Shown here piece after piece: positions 11,952-23,347 of a stretch of 64,000 nt of DNA (the stretch's first letter is position 1; each line of letters opens with the position of its first letter). This DNA comes from Proteles cristata cristata (taxonomy: Eukaryota > Chordata > Mammalia > Carnivora > Hyaenidae), in NCBI GenBank assembly GCA_017311185.1, contig JAESUZ010003089.1, positions 540,510 to 604,509 of the forward strand. The letters are read 5' to 3'. A program made the translations under genes and the position numbers. The notes under the pieces are model-generated. The model was not told the DNA's origin and searched no databases. It was given only the letters and a program-made list of their open reading frames with translations.

Positions 11952-12175
11952 TTTTTAAAAATGTTCATTTACTTTTGAGAGAGAGTGAGAGAGAGAGAGA
12001 GAGCGAGCATGAGTAGGGGAGGAACAGAGAGAGGGGGAGACACAGAATCTGAAACAGGCTCCAGGCTCCGAGCTGTCAGCCCAAAACCCATTGTGGGGCT
12101 CAAACCCACACACTATGAGATCATGACCTGAGCTGAAGTCGGACACTTAACCGACGGAGTCTCCCAGGCGCCCCC
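11952..12175 (-). mobile_element. CAN SINE, minus, inside L1
   Basis: Second SINE of the pair, in the same orientation. It has a GA-rich stretch at 11977-12005 and head at 12175. It is more diverged than its neighbour. Confidence 0.9.
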
Positions 12176-12300
12176 TTTTTTTGGGGGGTTTCTCTATTCT
12201 GTTCCATTGATCTATGTGTCTGTTTTTGTGTAAAGTGGCGTCCCTTATATCTCGGGACTTTATAGAGTTTTTTTCTCTCATCAGAACGTCAGGCCGGGGC
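12176..12300 (-). mobile_element. L1 fragment, continuation
   Basis: TTCTCTATTCTGTTCCATTG and following bases continue the antisense L1 ORF2 sequence broken at 11693. Confidence 0.75.
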
Positions 12301-12539
12301 AGTGGGGGCTATCGGCACCCGCCGCTCCCTTCCTGGTAAGAGGAACTCAGGCTTCCCTCTCTGGCACCTGCTGTGCACCAGGCAACACTCATCTGAATGA
12401 CCCTGCCTGCACCAGTGCCCACAGACCGCCATGGTCATCCCGTTTCCAGAAGTGGAGACCGAGGCTGGGCGATGAAGCCACTTGCCCTCCTGGGCGGGTG
12501 GCCCTCAAGCCCAGTGCTCCTTCTGCTCTGGGTCGAGGG

Positions 12540-12990
12540 CCAAGGCCTTGCAGGGCTGGGGAGAGGCTGGTGGGGGGCAGGCTGGGGGTGCAGGTGGGGC
12601 TGGGTGGTGGGAGGAGGAGCTGGGGTGGTTCCCCCTGCAGGCGGGGAAGGTGGGGGGCGGGCCTGGGGCGGGGGGTGGGGGGGCAGGGCGAGGCGGGAAG
12701 GTGGGGGGGGCAGGGTGGGGCGGGGGGGTGGAAGGTGGGGGGGAGGGGGCGGGGGAAGGTGGGTGGTGGGGGGCGGGGCGGGCGGGGGGGGGAAGGTGAG
12801 GGGAGCAGGGTGGGGCGGGAAGGTGGGCGGGGAGAGGGGCGGGGCGGGGGAAGGGTGGGGGGCGGGGCGAGGCGGGGGGGAAGGTGAGGGGGCGGGCGGG
12901 GGAAGGTGGGTGGGGAGGAGGGCGGGGGGGAAGGTGAGGGGGCAGGGGTGGGGCGGGAAGGTGGGTGGGGGAGGGGCGGGGCAGGGCAAA
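12540..12990 (+). repeat. G-rich minisatellite
   Basis: Irregular repeats of GGGGAAGGTGGG and GGCGGGGCGGG units. The G-run density predicts G-quadruplexes on the plus strand. The absence of stop codons in this array creates long artificial frames on both strands. Confidence 0.9.
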
Positions 12991-15900
12991 GGAGCCTTGC
13001 TGGGTGGCCCTGCCCCAGACTCTCGCTGGGCCTGGCATCTGTCCCGGCTGCCGCAGGGGCCCCTGCGCAGGCTGCGCGGCCTGGCGCCGCTCTGGTGAGG
13101 AGCCCAGACTCCGCGGTCCCAGAGCCCAGGTGCCTGGGTGATGCCCTCCCCTCCCCCCCCTCCCCCGTTTTTCGGTAGCCGGATTCAGCTGTGTCTTCTG
13201 GCCCTGGACTTCCTGCAACTGCCCACAGAGGGGTCTCTCTGGGGAGCCAGTGGGTGTGCCTGCCCCTGCCCGCCCGGCTGCCCTCCCTGCCTGCTGGGTC
13301 TGCACCTGCGGACCTGGGGGGTGGGGGGAGCCTGCGGGTCCTCTGGCTTCCTCCCACTGTGCTCCTCCAGTGGCGCCGGTGGTCCAGGCTGGCCACGGGG
13401 CGGGGGGGCACTGCACCTCCTCCCCTCCCCCCAGCCCTTGGCGTCTGCCTGTATTGCCCTGCTCCTGGTCTCCTATGACTGATTTTTGAGGTCCCCAGCC
13501 TGCTGGCCCGTGGGCTCACGTGGCACAGAGGACATCGGATAAGTGGGGAGAAGAACAGAGATGGAGACAGAAAAAGACGCAGAACGACAGCCCGCTGCCC
13601 TGCCGTCTCCCCACCCAGGACGGTGGGTCCCAGGGGCCGTGGCAGCGGGCCAGCCTTGAGGGGGGCACGGTGCTGCGCGCCAGCCCGTGGCGACATCTCA
13701 CGTCGAGAGAGCATGCCTAACGTCCCCCGGGAGGTGCTCTGTGACACAATCGCTTGGGACCCCAGATTGTCACCTTGTTCAGTTTTTCTGGAGTCCCCTG
13801 AGCTGTCCTTGGCGTGAGAAGGTGAAATGGGAAGATGGGAGCCTTTAAGGAAAAGGCATAAGTAATAGATTTAGGGGGACAGGGAAGGCGCAGAGAGGGG
13901 CTGGCGGTGCCGGCGGGCACGGGGGTGGGGAGGAGGGCCGCCGCTGTGGCTCAGCCACCACAGCCGCAAGGGGCCGTAAGGTTGGGGGTGACCATCCGAA
14001 GCGCAACAGAGCCCAAGAGAAGATCGACCCCCACGGGCTCCCTCCTGCAGGGACCCTCCCGCCACCTCCCCTGAGCAGCTCCGCCATCCGCCCCTCTGGC
14101 CAGCTTTCCAGCCTGGGCGCTCGACAGCGGCGTCCCTGCAGCCAGCCCCGCGGGGGACACCGCTGGGTCCTGCCCACCCACAGGGCTCCTTACGACCGGC
14201 TCTTCCTGTTCTTCTGCTCTGGATGCACCATTTCCTGCTGGGAGTCTGGCCGCCTCAGTGGCTGGACTCTCACCGTGGGGGAGGGACTCAGTCTGGCACC
14301 CGTTCGTCCCCTCCCCAAGCAGAATATGCACCGACCCCTCCTCCAAGCGCTCTCTGGGGAAGTAGGGCAGAGCTGGGCCTCGCAAAGAGAATGACCTGGC
14401 AGTCAAGGATGCTGCTCAGCCTTCCGGAGCTGGCCTGGGTTCCCGGGGGGTGAGGGGGGAGGGGTATGGGCTGAAAGTAACTGACCCACGGCCTCGCCCT
14501 CTCGGATTCTGGAAGCAGATGTCCTAGCTTGGCCCAGAGCCTCAGGTTGACCTGAACTCAGACTGCCCTCCAACCTGCCCAGTAAGTCATAGCGCCCGTA
14601 GGCCAGACGGAGGGCCTCCCACGGAGGCTGTGGGACGGGTGTTAGCTCTGCACCCCCAGGCGGGGTGAGAGCGGGGCTCCCCTGTGTTACCTGGCCCCCA
14701 GTGTCTCAGGCCTGTAGTTTCCCCAAACCCGTGGCCCCAGCGTGCAGCTGTGTGGGGCTCTTCCAGGACTGGGCCAGGAGGCTCAGCCGACTCTGAGGCC
14801 CACGGTCCTGCCCCCTGAAGCTCATGCCTCCCGTGTTCCCTTCCCTCTGACGGCAGGTGGGACCTGAGACTTCCTTCCACCCGTAGACACTGTGGGGGGG
14901 ACCCGATGTCTCTGAGTGACCCGATGTCTGTGATTACATTACACGGACCGAAGCCCCACTCTGAGGTCAGCCACTCTCTCTCCCGGTTTTGAAGAAGGAA
15001 GCTAGCGGGTTGTGTCATGGAGAGGGCACGGGGCAGGGGACGCCGGGCGCCCTCCGCTCGCTCTGATATCAGGACCCCATGTGGGTGAGGCTTCCCACCG
15101 TGTTTTTGAGCCTGTGATGTTTGGGCTACTGGGCGCGGGCAGGTGCATCCGAGTGCCGGGGAACAAACTGGGTGTGAGGTACTTAGCGCCCCCCGCCCTC
15201 GCCCCCAGCCACGGAAGAAAAGCTTCCTGCGCTCGCCCCAAAAGGAGACCCTGCGTGGAGAACTCACTCCCTGTCTCCTTACTTTCTGCAAGTAATCAAT
15301 TGTTTGCTGGAACCAAGAGACTCGGGCTGATGCACCCCCAGCGGCGGCCCCTTTGCACCTGGTGACAGGTGGGGTGCTCGCGCCCTGAGTATGAGCAGGA
15401 CCCCCTGAGACCCAGCCCTTCCTTCCTTTGCACAGAGGACCCTGAGCCACCCAAAAGAGGGCAACCGGCTCTGGGCCGGTCGGGGGGCCAGTCGGTAGAT
15501 GGAAACAGGCAAGCTCGGCTCTTTGAGAACCATGTGGGCTCTGGGCGTCCTCGCCCTGGACCCCAGGGCAGGGGCAGGAAGCCAGCTGCGCCCTCAGGAC
15601 AGACTCGGGGGGGCGCGGTCCTGGGGGCGGGGCGGCGCAGAGCCCACCCAAAGCCTCTGGCTGTCTCTGAGCGAGAACGTTGGCTCTGATCGTGTTTTTC
15701 CAGTTTCTTCCATGTGCCTGGGGAGGAGGTGGCCCGGAAGCCCCCGCTCCACGCTCCGCTCCGTGGATTCCGTGTTTATGTGTTCTCGGCGCTTCTGAGT
15801 GCTCGGCCCTCAGCGGTCAGCGTGGAGCAAGTCTGTTCTCTCGGCTGTCGGTGGTTTCGGATCCTGTTTACGGGCAATTTTGGCTTCAAAAGGTTTTATG

Positions 15901-16004
15901 TTTGTTTGACTGCGGTCAGCTTCAACCATGTGTTCTGCGTGTGGGTTTTGACTCATGAAAAGGTCTTCCTTCCCCCCAGGCCTGCGCCCCCAGCCGTTGC
16001 ACTT
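12991..16004. other. Intergenic, GC-rich, no gene recognised
   Basis: A 354-codon minus frame (15651-14587) lies here but has no domain, no signal peptide and is overlapped by plus frames. I treat it as chance. No repeat family was recognised. Confidence 0.5.
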
Positions 16005-16220
16005 TTTTTTAAATGTTTTATTTATTTCTAGGAGAGAGAGAGAGAGAGACAGCGTGAGCAGGGGAGGGTCAGAGAGAGAGGAGTCACAGACTGAAGCAGC
16101 CTCCAGGCTCTGAGCTGGCAGTCAGCACAGAGCCCGATGCGGGGCTCGAACCCACGAACCGTGAGATCATGACCCGAGCGAAAGTCGGACGCTTAACCGA
16201 CTAAGCCACCCAGGCGCCCC
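16003..16220 (-). mobile_element. CAN SINE, minus, with target-site duplication
   Basis: Flanked by the direct repeat CAGCCGTTGCAC (15991-16002 and 16221-16232), identical on both sides. Close to the felid consensus, so recent. Confidence 0.95.
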
Positions 16221-16601
16221 CAGCCGTTGCACATTTACATCCAGGGCCCATGGAACTTACTCCTGCAACGCGTTTCCCACATGTGAGAAATGAGGGAGAT
16301 GGTTCCCTTTCAGAAATACTAAATAAAAGCTGTGTCCTGCCAGTTAACAGTAGGTTTGTAACCTGCTCCAAATACGTAAAACCTTCCCCCATGTCCCCCC
16401 CCACCCCGCCGGCCCCCTCCAACCCCCTCCCACAATAGAGTCCCAGACCTTTAGAAACTTTACTTCCTGGATCTTCTTCCTCCCCTTTCCGTTTAGCAGG
16501 CTTAGTTTCTCGGACTTTACCATGAGCACTTGCCATAGAATAACAGGAGGGACTGAAAGTCTCCCATCATCTCAGGGAACGCATATTTGTTCTAATCAGA
16601 C

Positions 16602-16819
16602 TTTTTTTAAAATTTATTTTTATTTTTATTTCTTTCTAGGAGAGAGAGAGCACGTGAGCAAGGGAGGGTCAGAGAGGGAGGGAGATACAGACTCTGAAAT
16701 AGGCTCCAGGCTCTGAGCTGTCAGCACAGAGCCCGACACAGGGCTCGAACCCACGAACCACGAGATCATGACCTGAGCCGAAGTCGGACGCTTAACCGAC
16801 TAATCCACCCGGGCGCCCC
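16602..16819 (-). mobile_element. CAN SINE, minus, with target-site duplication
   Basis: TAATCAGACT precedes the T-rich tail and recurs directly after the head near 16822, marking the insertion. Confidence 0.93.
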
Positions 16820-17419
16820 AGTAATCAGACTACTTTTTGCCTTCCGTGGGCACGGCGACATCAGGGGAAGGCTGTAACTTCTGTAGAGCTCAGCCAATGA
16901 GGAACCAGGGGAGGGACTCACGTGCTAGGAGCTACATCGTCTGCTGCAACCCCGAGTGTGCCTGTCCGTCAGACGCTGCTCTAGCCAAGAACGTTGATTC
17001 AAGCCTGCCTCACTCTGCTCCCGGTCTCTGCATCCCTCCTTCGATTGGGTAACCGGGCATATGTCTCACACCAAACTCCTGCCTGGTTGGAGTTTACAAG
17101 TTCCAGACTTCCCCCAGTCATTGGAGATGAAATCTGGCGGGCAGAATTCTCAGACAGCCTCTGTGCCCACACCTGTGACTCCGTGCAAACCCCGCTGTGT
17201 GAGGGTGAGACCGGGGACTTGCTTCCTACAGAATACAGAAAAAGCGAAGGAACTGGACAGATGCGTGAAAGGCCCAGATCGGTCAACTCTATGATAATCC
17301 CAAAGGAGCCATCCTCGGTGGGCCTCATGTAATCAGGTGAGCCATTCCCAGCCCGCCCCACCGCACTGGCCTTGCAGAAACCCACCCCACTCCCCGTGGG
17401 ATCTGCAATCACCAGCACG
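16820..17419. other. Unassigned sequence between SINE and L1
   Basis: Moderate GC content. A 139-codon minus frame has no recognisable domain. No gene or repeat call is possible. Confidence 0.4.
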
Positions 17420-17751
17420 TGAATTCTGCCTGTCCTGGATTTTTAAATTCAGCATTATGTTTGTGAGGTTATTGTGCTGATGAATGTACAGTAAATAATT
17501 CTTTTCAAGACCATGTCGTATTCTGTGGTGTGACTATGCCGACATTTGTTTATTTATTCTGTTGTTCACGGACACTCAGGTTGTTTATATAGGTCTGAGT
17601 CTCTTGGAAAATACAGCTCCGAATGTCTTGGGCATTTATCTCACTGGACTGACTTTTCACCACACACCTGGGAGTGGCATTATGGGTCCCAGCGTCTGCG
17701 TGTCTCTAACTTTAGTGGGCGTTGCCAAACGTGTCTTCAAAATGCGGCCGT
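17420..17751 (-). mobile_element. Old L1 3' UTR fragment
   Basis: Antisense L1 3' sequence, with landmarks GTTTATTTATTCTGTTGTTC, GGACACTCAGGTTGTTT and GGAGTGGCATTATGGGTCC. The similarity is to L1 3' ends as I know them. Confidence 0.7.
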
Positions 17752-17974
17752 GGGGGCGCCTGGGTGGCTCAGTCGGTTAAGCGTCCGACTTTCGCTTGGG
17801 TCACGATCTCGCGGTTCGTGGGTTCGAGCCCCGCGTCGGGCTCTGTGCTGACTACCAGCTCGGAGCCTGGAGCCTGTTTCAGTCTGTGACTCCCTCTCTC
17901 TCTGACCCTCCCCTGCTCACGCTGTCTCTCTCTCTCCTAGAAATAAATAAAATATTAAAAAATTTAAAAAAAAA
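17752..17974 (+). mobile_element. CAN SINE, plus
   Basis: Full-length copy. AATGCGGCCGT before it and AATGCGGTCGT after it are an imperfect target-site duplication. Confidence 0.94.
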
Positions 17975-18039
17975 ATGCGGTCGTTGGATCAGTGAAGCCC
18001 CACGTGTCCTGAGTTCTCAACAACACCCGGGTTCTTCAG

Positions 18040-18395
18040 TGCCTGCGATGTTAACCATTTGCGGCTGCATTTCTTCCTTTTCAATGTGTTTTATTTATTC
18101 CTATATACCTTTAATAATTTTTACTTATCTTTCTAGATTAATGGCATGGTTGAGCCTATAACATATTTGGTCAGTTTTTACATGCATTCAAAGAAATGTG
18201 GATTCTGAGGCTTGGTATCATGTTCTACACAAGTCTGTTAATTTCCCACAATCATTTACAGATCCGTGTGTTCTAACTGGCTTTTGTCCACTTGTTCTAT
18301 TCGTTACTTAAAGATGTATGTGAAATATCTGAACGTGATTGTGGACTTGCTGCAACTTTTGATCGCGCTGTATTTTCCTTAAACATCTTGAAGCT
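18040..18395 (-). mobile_element. Old L1 ORF2 fragment
   Basis: Antisense L1 endonuclease-region sequence, with landmarks AATGTGGATTCTGAGGCTTGG, CTTTTGTCCACTTGTTCTAT and TGATTGTGGACTTGC. It resumes at about 18640-18835 after the inserted SINE. Confidence 0.65.
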
Positions 18396-18618
18396 GGGGG
18401 CGCCTGGGTGGCTTAGTCGGTTAAGCGTCCGACTTTCGCTTAGGTCATGATCTCGTGGTTCATGGGTTCGAGCCCCGCGTCGGGCTCTGTGCTGACAGCT
18501 CGGAGCCTGGAGCCTGTTTCAGAGTCTGTGACTCCCTCTCTCTCTGACCCTCCCCTGCTCGTGCTGTCTCTCTCTCTCTCTTTCTCCTAGAAATAAATAA
18601 AACATTAAAAAAAAAAAA
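18396..18618 (+). mobile_element. CAN SINE, plus
   Basis: Full-length, inserted in L1. CTTGAAGCTGG before and CCTGAAGCTGG after form the duplicated target. Confidence 0.94.
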
Positions 18619-18835
18619 GTCCTGAAGCTGGTAGCAGCTGTGTGCACACGTGGGACCGACGTACCTCTGGGTGGTGCTGACCCTTTGTCACTATGAAGTC
18701 TCTCTTTTCCATCAGTCACAGCGCTCGGCTTCCAGCGTGCTTTCTGTGGCATCGGTGCTGCATCTCCAAGGTGATGCTCAGCATGGAGCCTCCGTGCCCA
18801 TTCTTTGTCTTTCTGCTGTTCTGTGTACTTATTTT

Positions 18836-19041
18836 TTAGTTTTTTTAATGTTTGTTTATTTTTAAGAGAAACAGAGTGTGAGCAGGGGAGGGGCAGAGAG
18901 AGAGGGAGACACAGAATCTGAAACAGGCTCCAGGCTCTGAGCTGTCAACAGAGCCTGACGCGGGGCTGGAACCCACGAACTGTGAGATCATGACCTGAGC
19001 CGAAGTTGGCCGCTTAGCCGACTGAGTCACCCAGGCGCCTC
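18836..19041 (-). mobile_element. CAN SINE, minus
   Basis: T-rich tail at 18836-18862 and head GGAGGCGCCTGGGTGACTCAG. Moderately diverged. Confidence 0.92.
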
Positions 19042-19078
19042 CCCCTACCATGTCCAAATTTTTAAAATGAGAGTTGCT

Positions 19079-19222
19079 GGCACACCTGGCTGGTTCAGCC
19101 TGGTTCAGCCTGTGGAGCGTGTGACTCTTGACCTCGGGGTTGTGAGTTCAAGCCCCACATTTAGGTGTAGACATTAGTTAAAAATAAATAATAAAATAAT
19201 AAAATGAAGTAAAATAAAATGA
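19079..19222 (+). mobile_element. Short carnivore SINE variant, plus
   Basis: A tRNA-derived head with GGGTTGTGAGTTCAAGCCCC is followed by TTAGGTGTAGACATTAGTTA and an AAATAAATAATAAAAT tail. This is the short variant without the GGGCTCTGTGCTGAC body. The head contains a small internal duplication (TGGTTCAGCC twice). Confidence 0.8.
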
Positions 19223-19817
19223 GAGTTGTAACCAGTTTATTCTTTTCTATCTGGTCTGTCTGAAGGTTTTTGCCTTTCCGTGGGGACAGCCAGCTCACAC
19301 CAGAGTGAGAACCAGTGCGGTCGGCTGGAAGGCCAGCCACTCACACTTTTCTTTCTCCCAAGTATTTCTTTGCGGTTTCCTGCATTCCTCCGGGCTTACG
19401 AAATATTTTCCATATTTCATTTTCAGTTCTCATATGACCCTTCTGAGGTTATCTTGGAGGTGACAGTGCTCACCCTTCCTCTGCTCCGGTGGCCCCACCC
19501 GAAAAGCTCAGGGGCGTGCACTGGGCGACTTGGTCTACGCCATCCCGCACGCGTGTTATTCGCTCGGCATCGTGTCGCCATCGTGGCTGTTTAACCCCAG
19601 AAACCCTCTTTTCTGTTTATTCAAAGAGCCACCAATTCTGCTTCTCTGACCTTCCTGAAGTTTCCTCTTCCCACGTGTGGATATTTTATGTATCTTGACA
19701 AACTTCTTTCCTTTTTGTAGTCAGAGTCCGCTGGCAGTGAATGTGTCACCTTGTGCATAAAACCCTTGTTTTCTGTATCTCAATGTCATCTCTGCTTGCA
19801 CAGAGGTCAGGGCACCA
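19223..19817. other. Unassigned, partly L1-like
   Basis: The 19223-19480 part may continue the antisense L1 seen to its left, but matches are weak. The rest is unassigned. Confidence 0.35.
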
Positions 19818-20047
19818 GGGGCGCCTGGGCGGCTCGGTTGCTTAAGCGCCAGACTCCGGCTCAGGTGATGATCTCGCGGCTTGTGAGTTCGAGCCCCACA
19901 ACAGACTCTGTGCTGACAGTTCAGAGTCTGGAGCCGCTTCTGATTCTGTGTCTCCTCTCTCTCTGCCCCTCTCCCGCGCATGTGCCCTCTCTCTCCTTCT
20001 CTCTCTTTGTCCTTAGAAAATAAACATTAAAAAATTCTTTAAAAAAA
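19818..20047 (+). mobile_element. CAN SINE, plus, diverged
   Basis: The head GGGGCGCCTGGGCGGCTCGG is followed by a CTTAGAAAATAAACATT tail. Imperfect duplications AGGTCAGGGCACCA and AAGTCAGGATCACCA flank it, so it is older. Confidence 0.9.
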
Positions 20048-20549
20048 GAAGTCAGGATCACCAGATTTTGTCATTCATCACTTTAAAGACGCAATTCACT
20101 TTTCTACCGGCCTTCGTGCTGTGCGTAAGGAGTCGGCCTCAGGTCTTAAGAGTCGATGGCGCTTCTCTCCCCTCCATCCCAGCGCCGGCAGCTGGGGGCG
20201 CGGCTGCCAGGGCGGCCATTTCCTCCCCATTTATTCTGCTTGGGGTTTTCCAGGATTCGTGAATCTGCGCTTTATCTTTCATCAGTTGGGAAAAATGTTG
20301 TCTTGTCTGTATCTGTTTCTCCGCTGTCTGCCGCCCCCCACCCCCATGCCCCCTACTCCGGTCTCCTGGATGTAGACCATTCTGCTGTCCCTCCTGGGCC
20401 CGCATGCTCCGACCTGTTCTCTCTACGGCCTTGTGCTCTGCAAGCGTCACTCGGGCCGTGAGTGGTGTCCTGCCCCCACCTACGTTCCCACTGTCTTCTG
20501 CTGTTGAATTCACCCAAGCGAATTCTTACCTTCAGATGCTTTCCAATCC
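20048..20549. other. Unassigned
   Basis: Balanced composition. Overlapping frames of up to 124 codons have no recognisable content. Confidence 0.4.
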
Positions 20550-20962
20550 CAGAATACAGTGGTTAGTTTTATGTGTCACCTATGCTGGGCCACAGTACCC
20601 TGAGATGTGGCCCAACACTATTCTGGATGTTCCTGGGAGGGTATCCATAGAGAAGATTAACCTTTCCGTTGAATAAATTCCAATAAAGAAGATTGCTCTC
20701 TGTAATGTGGGTGGGCCTCTCCCAATCAGTTGAAGATCTGAATAGCATAAAAGACTAACGTCCCCCAATTGAGAAGCAATTCTGCAGCCAACGGCCTTCA
20801 GACTCAACTTGCAACATTGGCTCTTCCTGGTCCCCAGTCTGCCAGGCCCCCTGAAGACTCCGGATGTGCCAGCCTCCATAACCACGCGAGCGGTTCCTGC
20901 AAATAAGTCTCGTTCTATATATGTAAACATCCTATCGGTTCCATTTCTTTGGAGAATCGTTC
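20550..20962 (-). mobile_element. MLT2-like ERVL LTR
   Basis: Plus-strand landmarks are TTAGTTTTATGTGTCACC, GGGCCACAGTACCCTGAGAT, GTGGGTGGGCCTCTCCCAATC, CAGCCTCCATAACCACGCGAG and CCTATCGGTTCCATTTCTTT. These match, in reverse, the MLT2 family of LTRs as I know it. It is diverged and non-coding. Confidence 0.75.
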
Positions 20963-20982
20963 TTTTTAAGAAGTTTATTTGT

Positions 20983-21151
20983 GGGGCGCCTGGGTGGCTT
21001 AGTCGGTTAAGCGTCCGACTTTCGCTTAGGTCATGATCTCACGGTTTGTGGGTTCGAGCCCTGCGTCGGGCTCTGTGCTGACTGCCAGCTCAGAGCCTGG
21101 AGCCTGTTTCAGTCTGTGACTCCCTCTCTCTCTGACCCTCCCCTGCTCACA

Positions 21152-21185
<34 letters not shown>

Positions 21186-21195
21186 GAAAAAAAAT
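20983..21195 (+). mobile_element. CAN SINE, plus
   Basis: Full-length with a pure (TC)n run at 21154-21181. AAGTTTATTTGTG before and AAATTTATTTGTG after form the target duplication. Confidence 0.94.
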
Positions 21196-21381
21196 TTATT
21201 TGTGTATTTTGCGGAGGGGAGGGCGAGAGAGAGAGAAGAGAAGAGAGAGAGAGAATCCCAAGCAGAATCCACACTGTCAGCACAGAGCCCCACGCGGGGT
21301 GTGACCTCACACACGGTGAGATCTTGACATGAGCTGCAATCAAGAGTCAGACACCGAACTCCCAGATACACCGGGTGCCCC
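21196..21381 (-). mobile_element. Old CAN SINE, minus
   Basis: Diverged copy with an AGCAGAATCCACACTGTCAGC body and CGGGTGCCCC head. The younger plus copy inserted at its tail. Confidence 0.85.
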
Positions 21382-21457
21382 TGCCTGGAGAATCCTACTA
21401 CACAGAATATCCACTTGACTTGTTTCCTAGAGTCCTGTTCTCCGTCACAATTTCCTG
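21382..21457 (-). mobile_element. Old L1 fragment (left part)
   Basis: Short piece preceding the SINE at 21474, continuous with the L1-like sequence at 21716-21850. Confidence 0.45.
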
Positions 21458-21473
21458 TCTTTAAATCTCTTCT

Positions 21474-21715
21474 TTTTTTTTTTATTTTTTTTATAGTGAT
21501 TTTTTTTTTTAATATTTTTATTTATTTCTAGGAGAGAGAGAGACAGCATGAGCAGGGGAGGGTCAGAGAGAGAGGGAGTCACAGACTGAAACAGGCTCCA
21601 GGCTCTGAGCTGGCAGTCAGCACAGAGCCCGATGCGGGGCTCGAACCCACGAACCGCGAGATCATGACCTAAGCGAAAGTCGGACGCTTAACCGACTAAG
21701 CCACACAGGTGCCCC
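21474..21715 (-). mobile_element. CAN SINE, minus, perfect target-site duplication
   Basis: Flanked by a 16-base identical direct repeat TCTTTAAATCTCTTCT (21458-21473 and 21716-21731). It is close to consensus, so a recent insertion. Confidence 0.96.
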
Positions 21716-21870
21716 TCTTTAAATCTCTTCTGTTCCACTTTTCCTCTATCTTGTTGAACACAGCTGTCATTGTTAAAGTCCTTTTCTGCTAAGTCCATTA
21801 TGTGGACCACCTGTCGGCCATGTGGACGCTTTTCCGCCTATAACGTCCCCCGCCTCTGGGAGATCGAAGG
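21716..21870 (-). mobile_element. Old L1/HAL1-like fragment
   Basis: TTGTTAAAGTCCTTTTCTGC and CTAAGTCCATTATGTGGACC resemble antisense L1/HAL1 sequence. Confidence 0.5.
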
Positions 21871-22605
21871 ACTTTGTATCGTGCGCTGGGCACGGACAGA
21901 GATGCTAGAGGCCGTGTGCTGCTCACACCTACGGGGTGGGCCCCGCACCCCCTCCTTACGGATCAGTGGGCGAGAGCACTAATCGCATCCACGTCACAAG
22001 CTGAGCTGGGTTGGGGCTGGACTGCACTTGGAGAAAGACTCCCAGATCCCCCTGCCTCTTCCTCCGGGGTGGGGGGTGCTTCCCGAGAGCCAGGGGGCTG
22101 CTGGGGCGCCGCCTCCTGCGTCCACATCTCTGCAGACAATGTGTTCGCAGCTCCCCGGTTCCCGGCCAGCTGCACGGTGGTCACTGGCCCCCGCCCGGGG
22201 TCCCCGCCTCTGCTCCCCGTCACTGGCTCTGGCCCCTGTCACGGATCTGGTCGGCGTCTTTACACAGGACATCTGCAGTCTGGCCTCTGCCTGGGCCGGT
22301 GGAAGGCATGTGACCGCCGGTCCGCCGCCCCTCACACCCCGCAGGCCGGGGCGGGGGCTCACTGTGCCCCCGGGTTCAGCGGGATGGGCTCCCGGCTGCT
22401 GTCTTCACCATCCATTCTCCAGGGGTCCCAGGTCCCCGTCGCACCGTCTACAAACGGGCGACTTGACCTCCCTCTGCTCCAGCGCCCATCAAAGTCCGTG
22501 TTTCCCAGCTGCCTGTGTGGGCACTTTGATGGGACCCCCAGTCGTGATGGGAAAGCTTCTGGTCTTCTTATAATGTAAGACGATGACTCCAGGAGATTAT
22601 ATTTT
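21871..22605. other. Unassigned GC-rich sequence
   Basis: Overlapping open frames of up to 234 codons occur on both strands. None has a domain or signal peptide and no splice pattern supports them. Confidence 0.45.
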
Positions 22606-22870
22606 TCTGGAATCTTTTATTTATTTATTTATTTTATTTTATTTTATTTTTTTAAATTTTTAATGTTTTATTTATTTCTAGGAGAGAGAGAGAGAGAGAC
22701 AGCGTGAGCAGGGGAGGGTCAGAGAGAGAGGGAGTCACAGACTGAACAGGCTCCAGGCTCTGAGCTGGCAGTCAGCACAGAGCCCGACGCGGGGCTCGAA
22801 CCCACGAACTGCGAGATCATGACCTAAGCGAAAGTCGGACGCTTAACCGACTAAGCCACCCAGGCGCCCC
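22606..22870 (-). mobile_element. CAN SINE, minus, long A+T tail
   Basis: The tail includes (TTTA)n and (TTTTA)n runs at 22613-22650. Near-consensus body. Confidence 0.94.
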
Positions 22871-23105
22871 TTATTTTTTTATTTTAGAGAGACGCAGAGA
22901 ATATGTGCAGGTGGGAGAGAGGGGCAGAGAGAGAGAGAGTGCAACGGGGGGGGGCGGGCAGAGAGAGGGGGAGACAGAAAATCCGAAGCGGGTTCCGGCT
23001 CTGTGAGGACAGTAGAGAGCCCGACACGGGGCTCGAACCCACAAACCGTGAGACCATGACCTGAGCAGAAGTTGGACACTTGACAGACTGAGGATCTAGG
23101 CACCT
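22871..23105 (-). mobile_element. Old CAN SINE, minus
   Basis: Diverged copy with a GGGGGGGGCGGGC insertion in the TC-rich region (22946-22961) and a decayed head AAGGTGCCTAGATCC. Confidence 0.85.
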
Positions 23106-23109
23106 TGAG

Positions 23110-23336
23110 TATTTTTTTTTTAATTTTTTTAATGTTTTTTATTTATTTCTAGGAGAGAGAAAGACAGCGTGAGCAGGGGAGGGTCAGAAAGAGAGACACA
23201 CACAGAATCTGAAATAGGCTCCAGGCTGTGAGCTGGCAGTCAGCACAGAGCCGGACGCGGGGCTCGAACCCACAAACCGTGAGATCATGACCTAAGCGAA
23301 AGTCGGACGCTGAACCGACTGAGCCCCCAGGCGCCT
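23110..23336 (-). mobile_element. CAN SINE, minus
   Basis: Third of four head-to-tail minus-strand SINEs. The ACCTTGAGTATTTTT at its tail recurs after the next SINE (about 23575-23590). Confidence 0.92.
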
Positions 23337-23347
23337 CTAACATGGTC

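Noticed and set aside
12389..13747. 452-codon minus frame, proline-rich
   Set aside because: Produced by the G-rich minisatellite read on the other strand. No stop-generating bases occur in the array.
14587..15651. 354-codon minus frame
   Set aside because: No domain, no signal peptide, no splice support, and overlapped by several plus frames.
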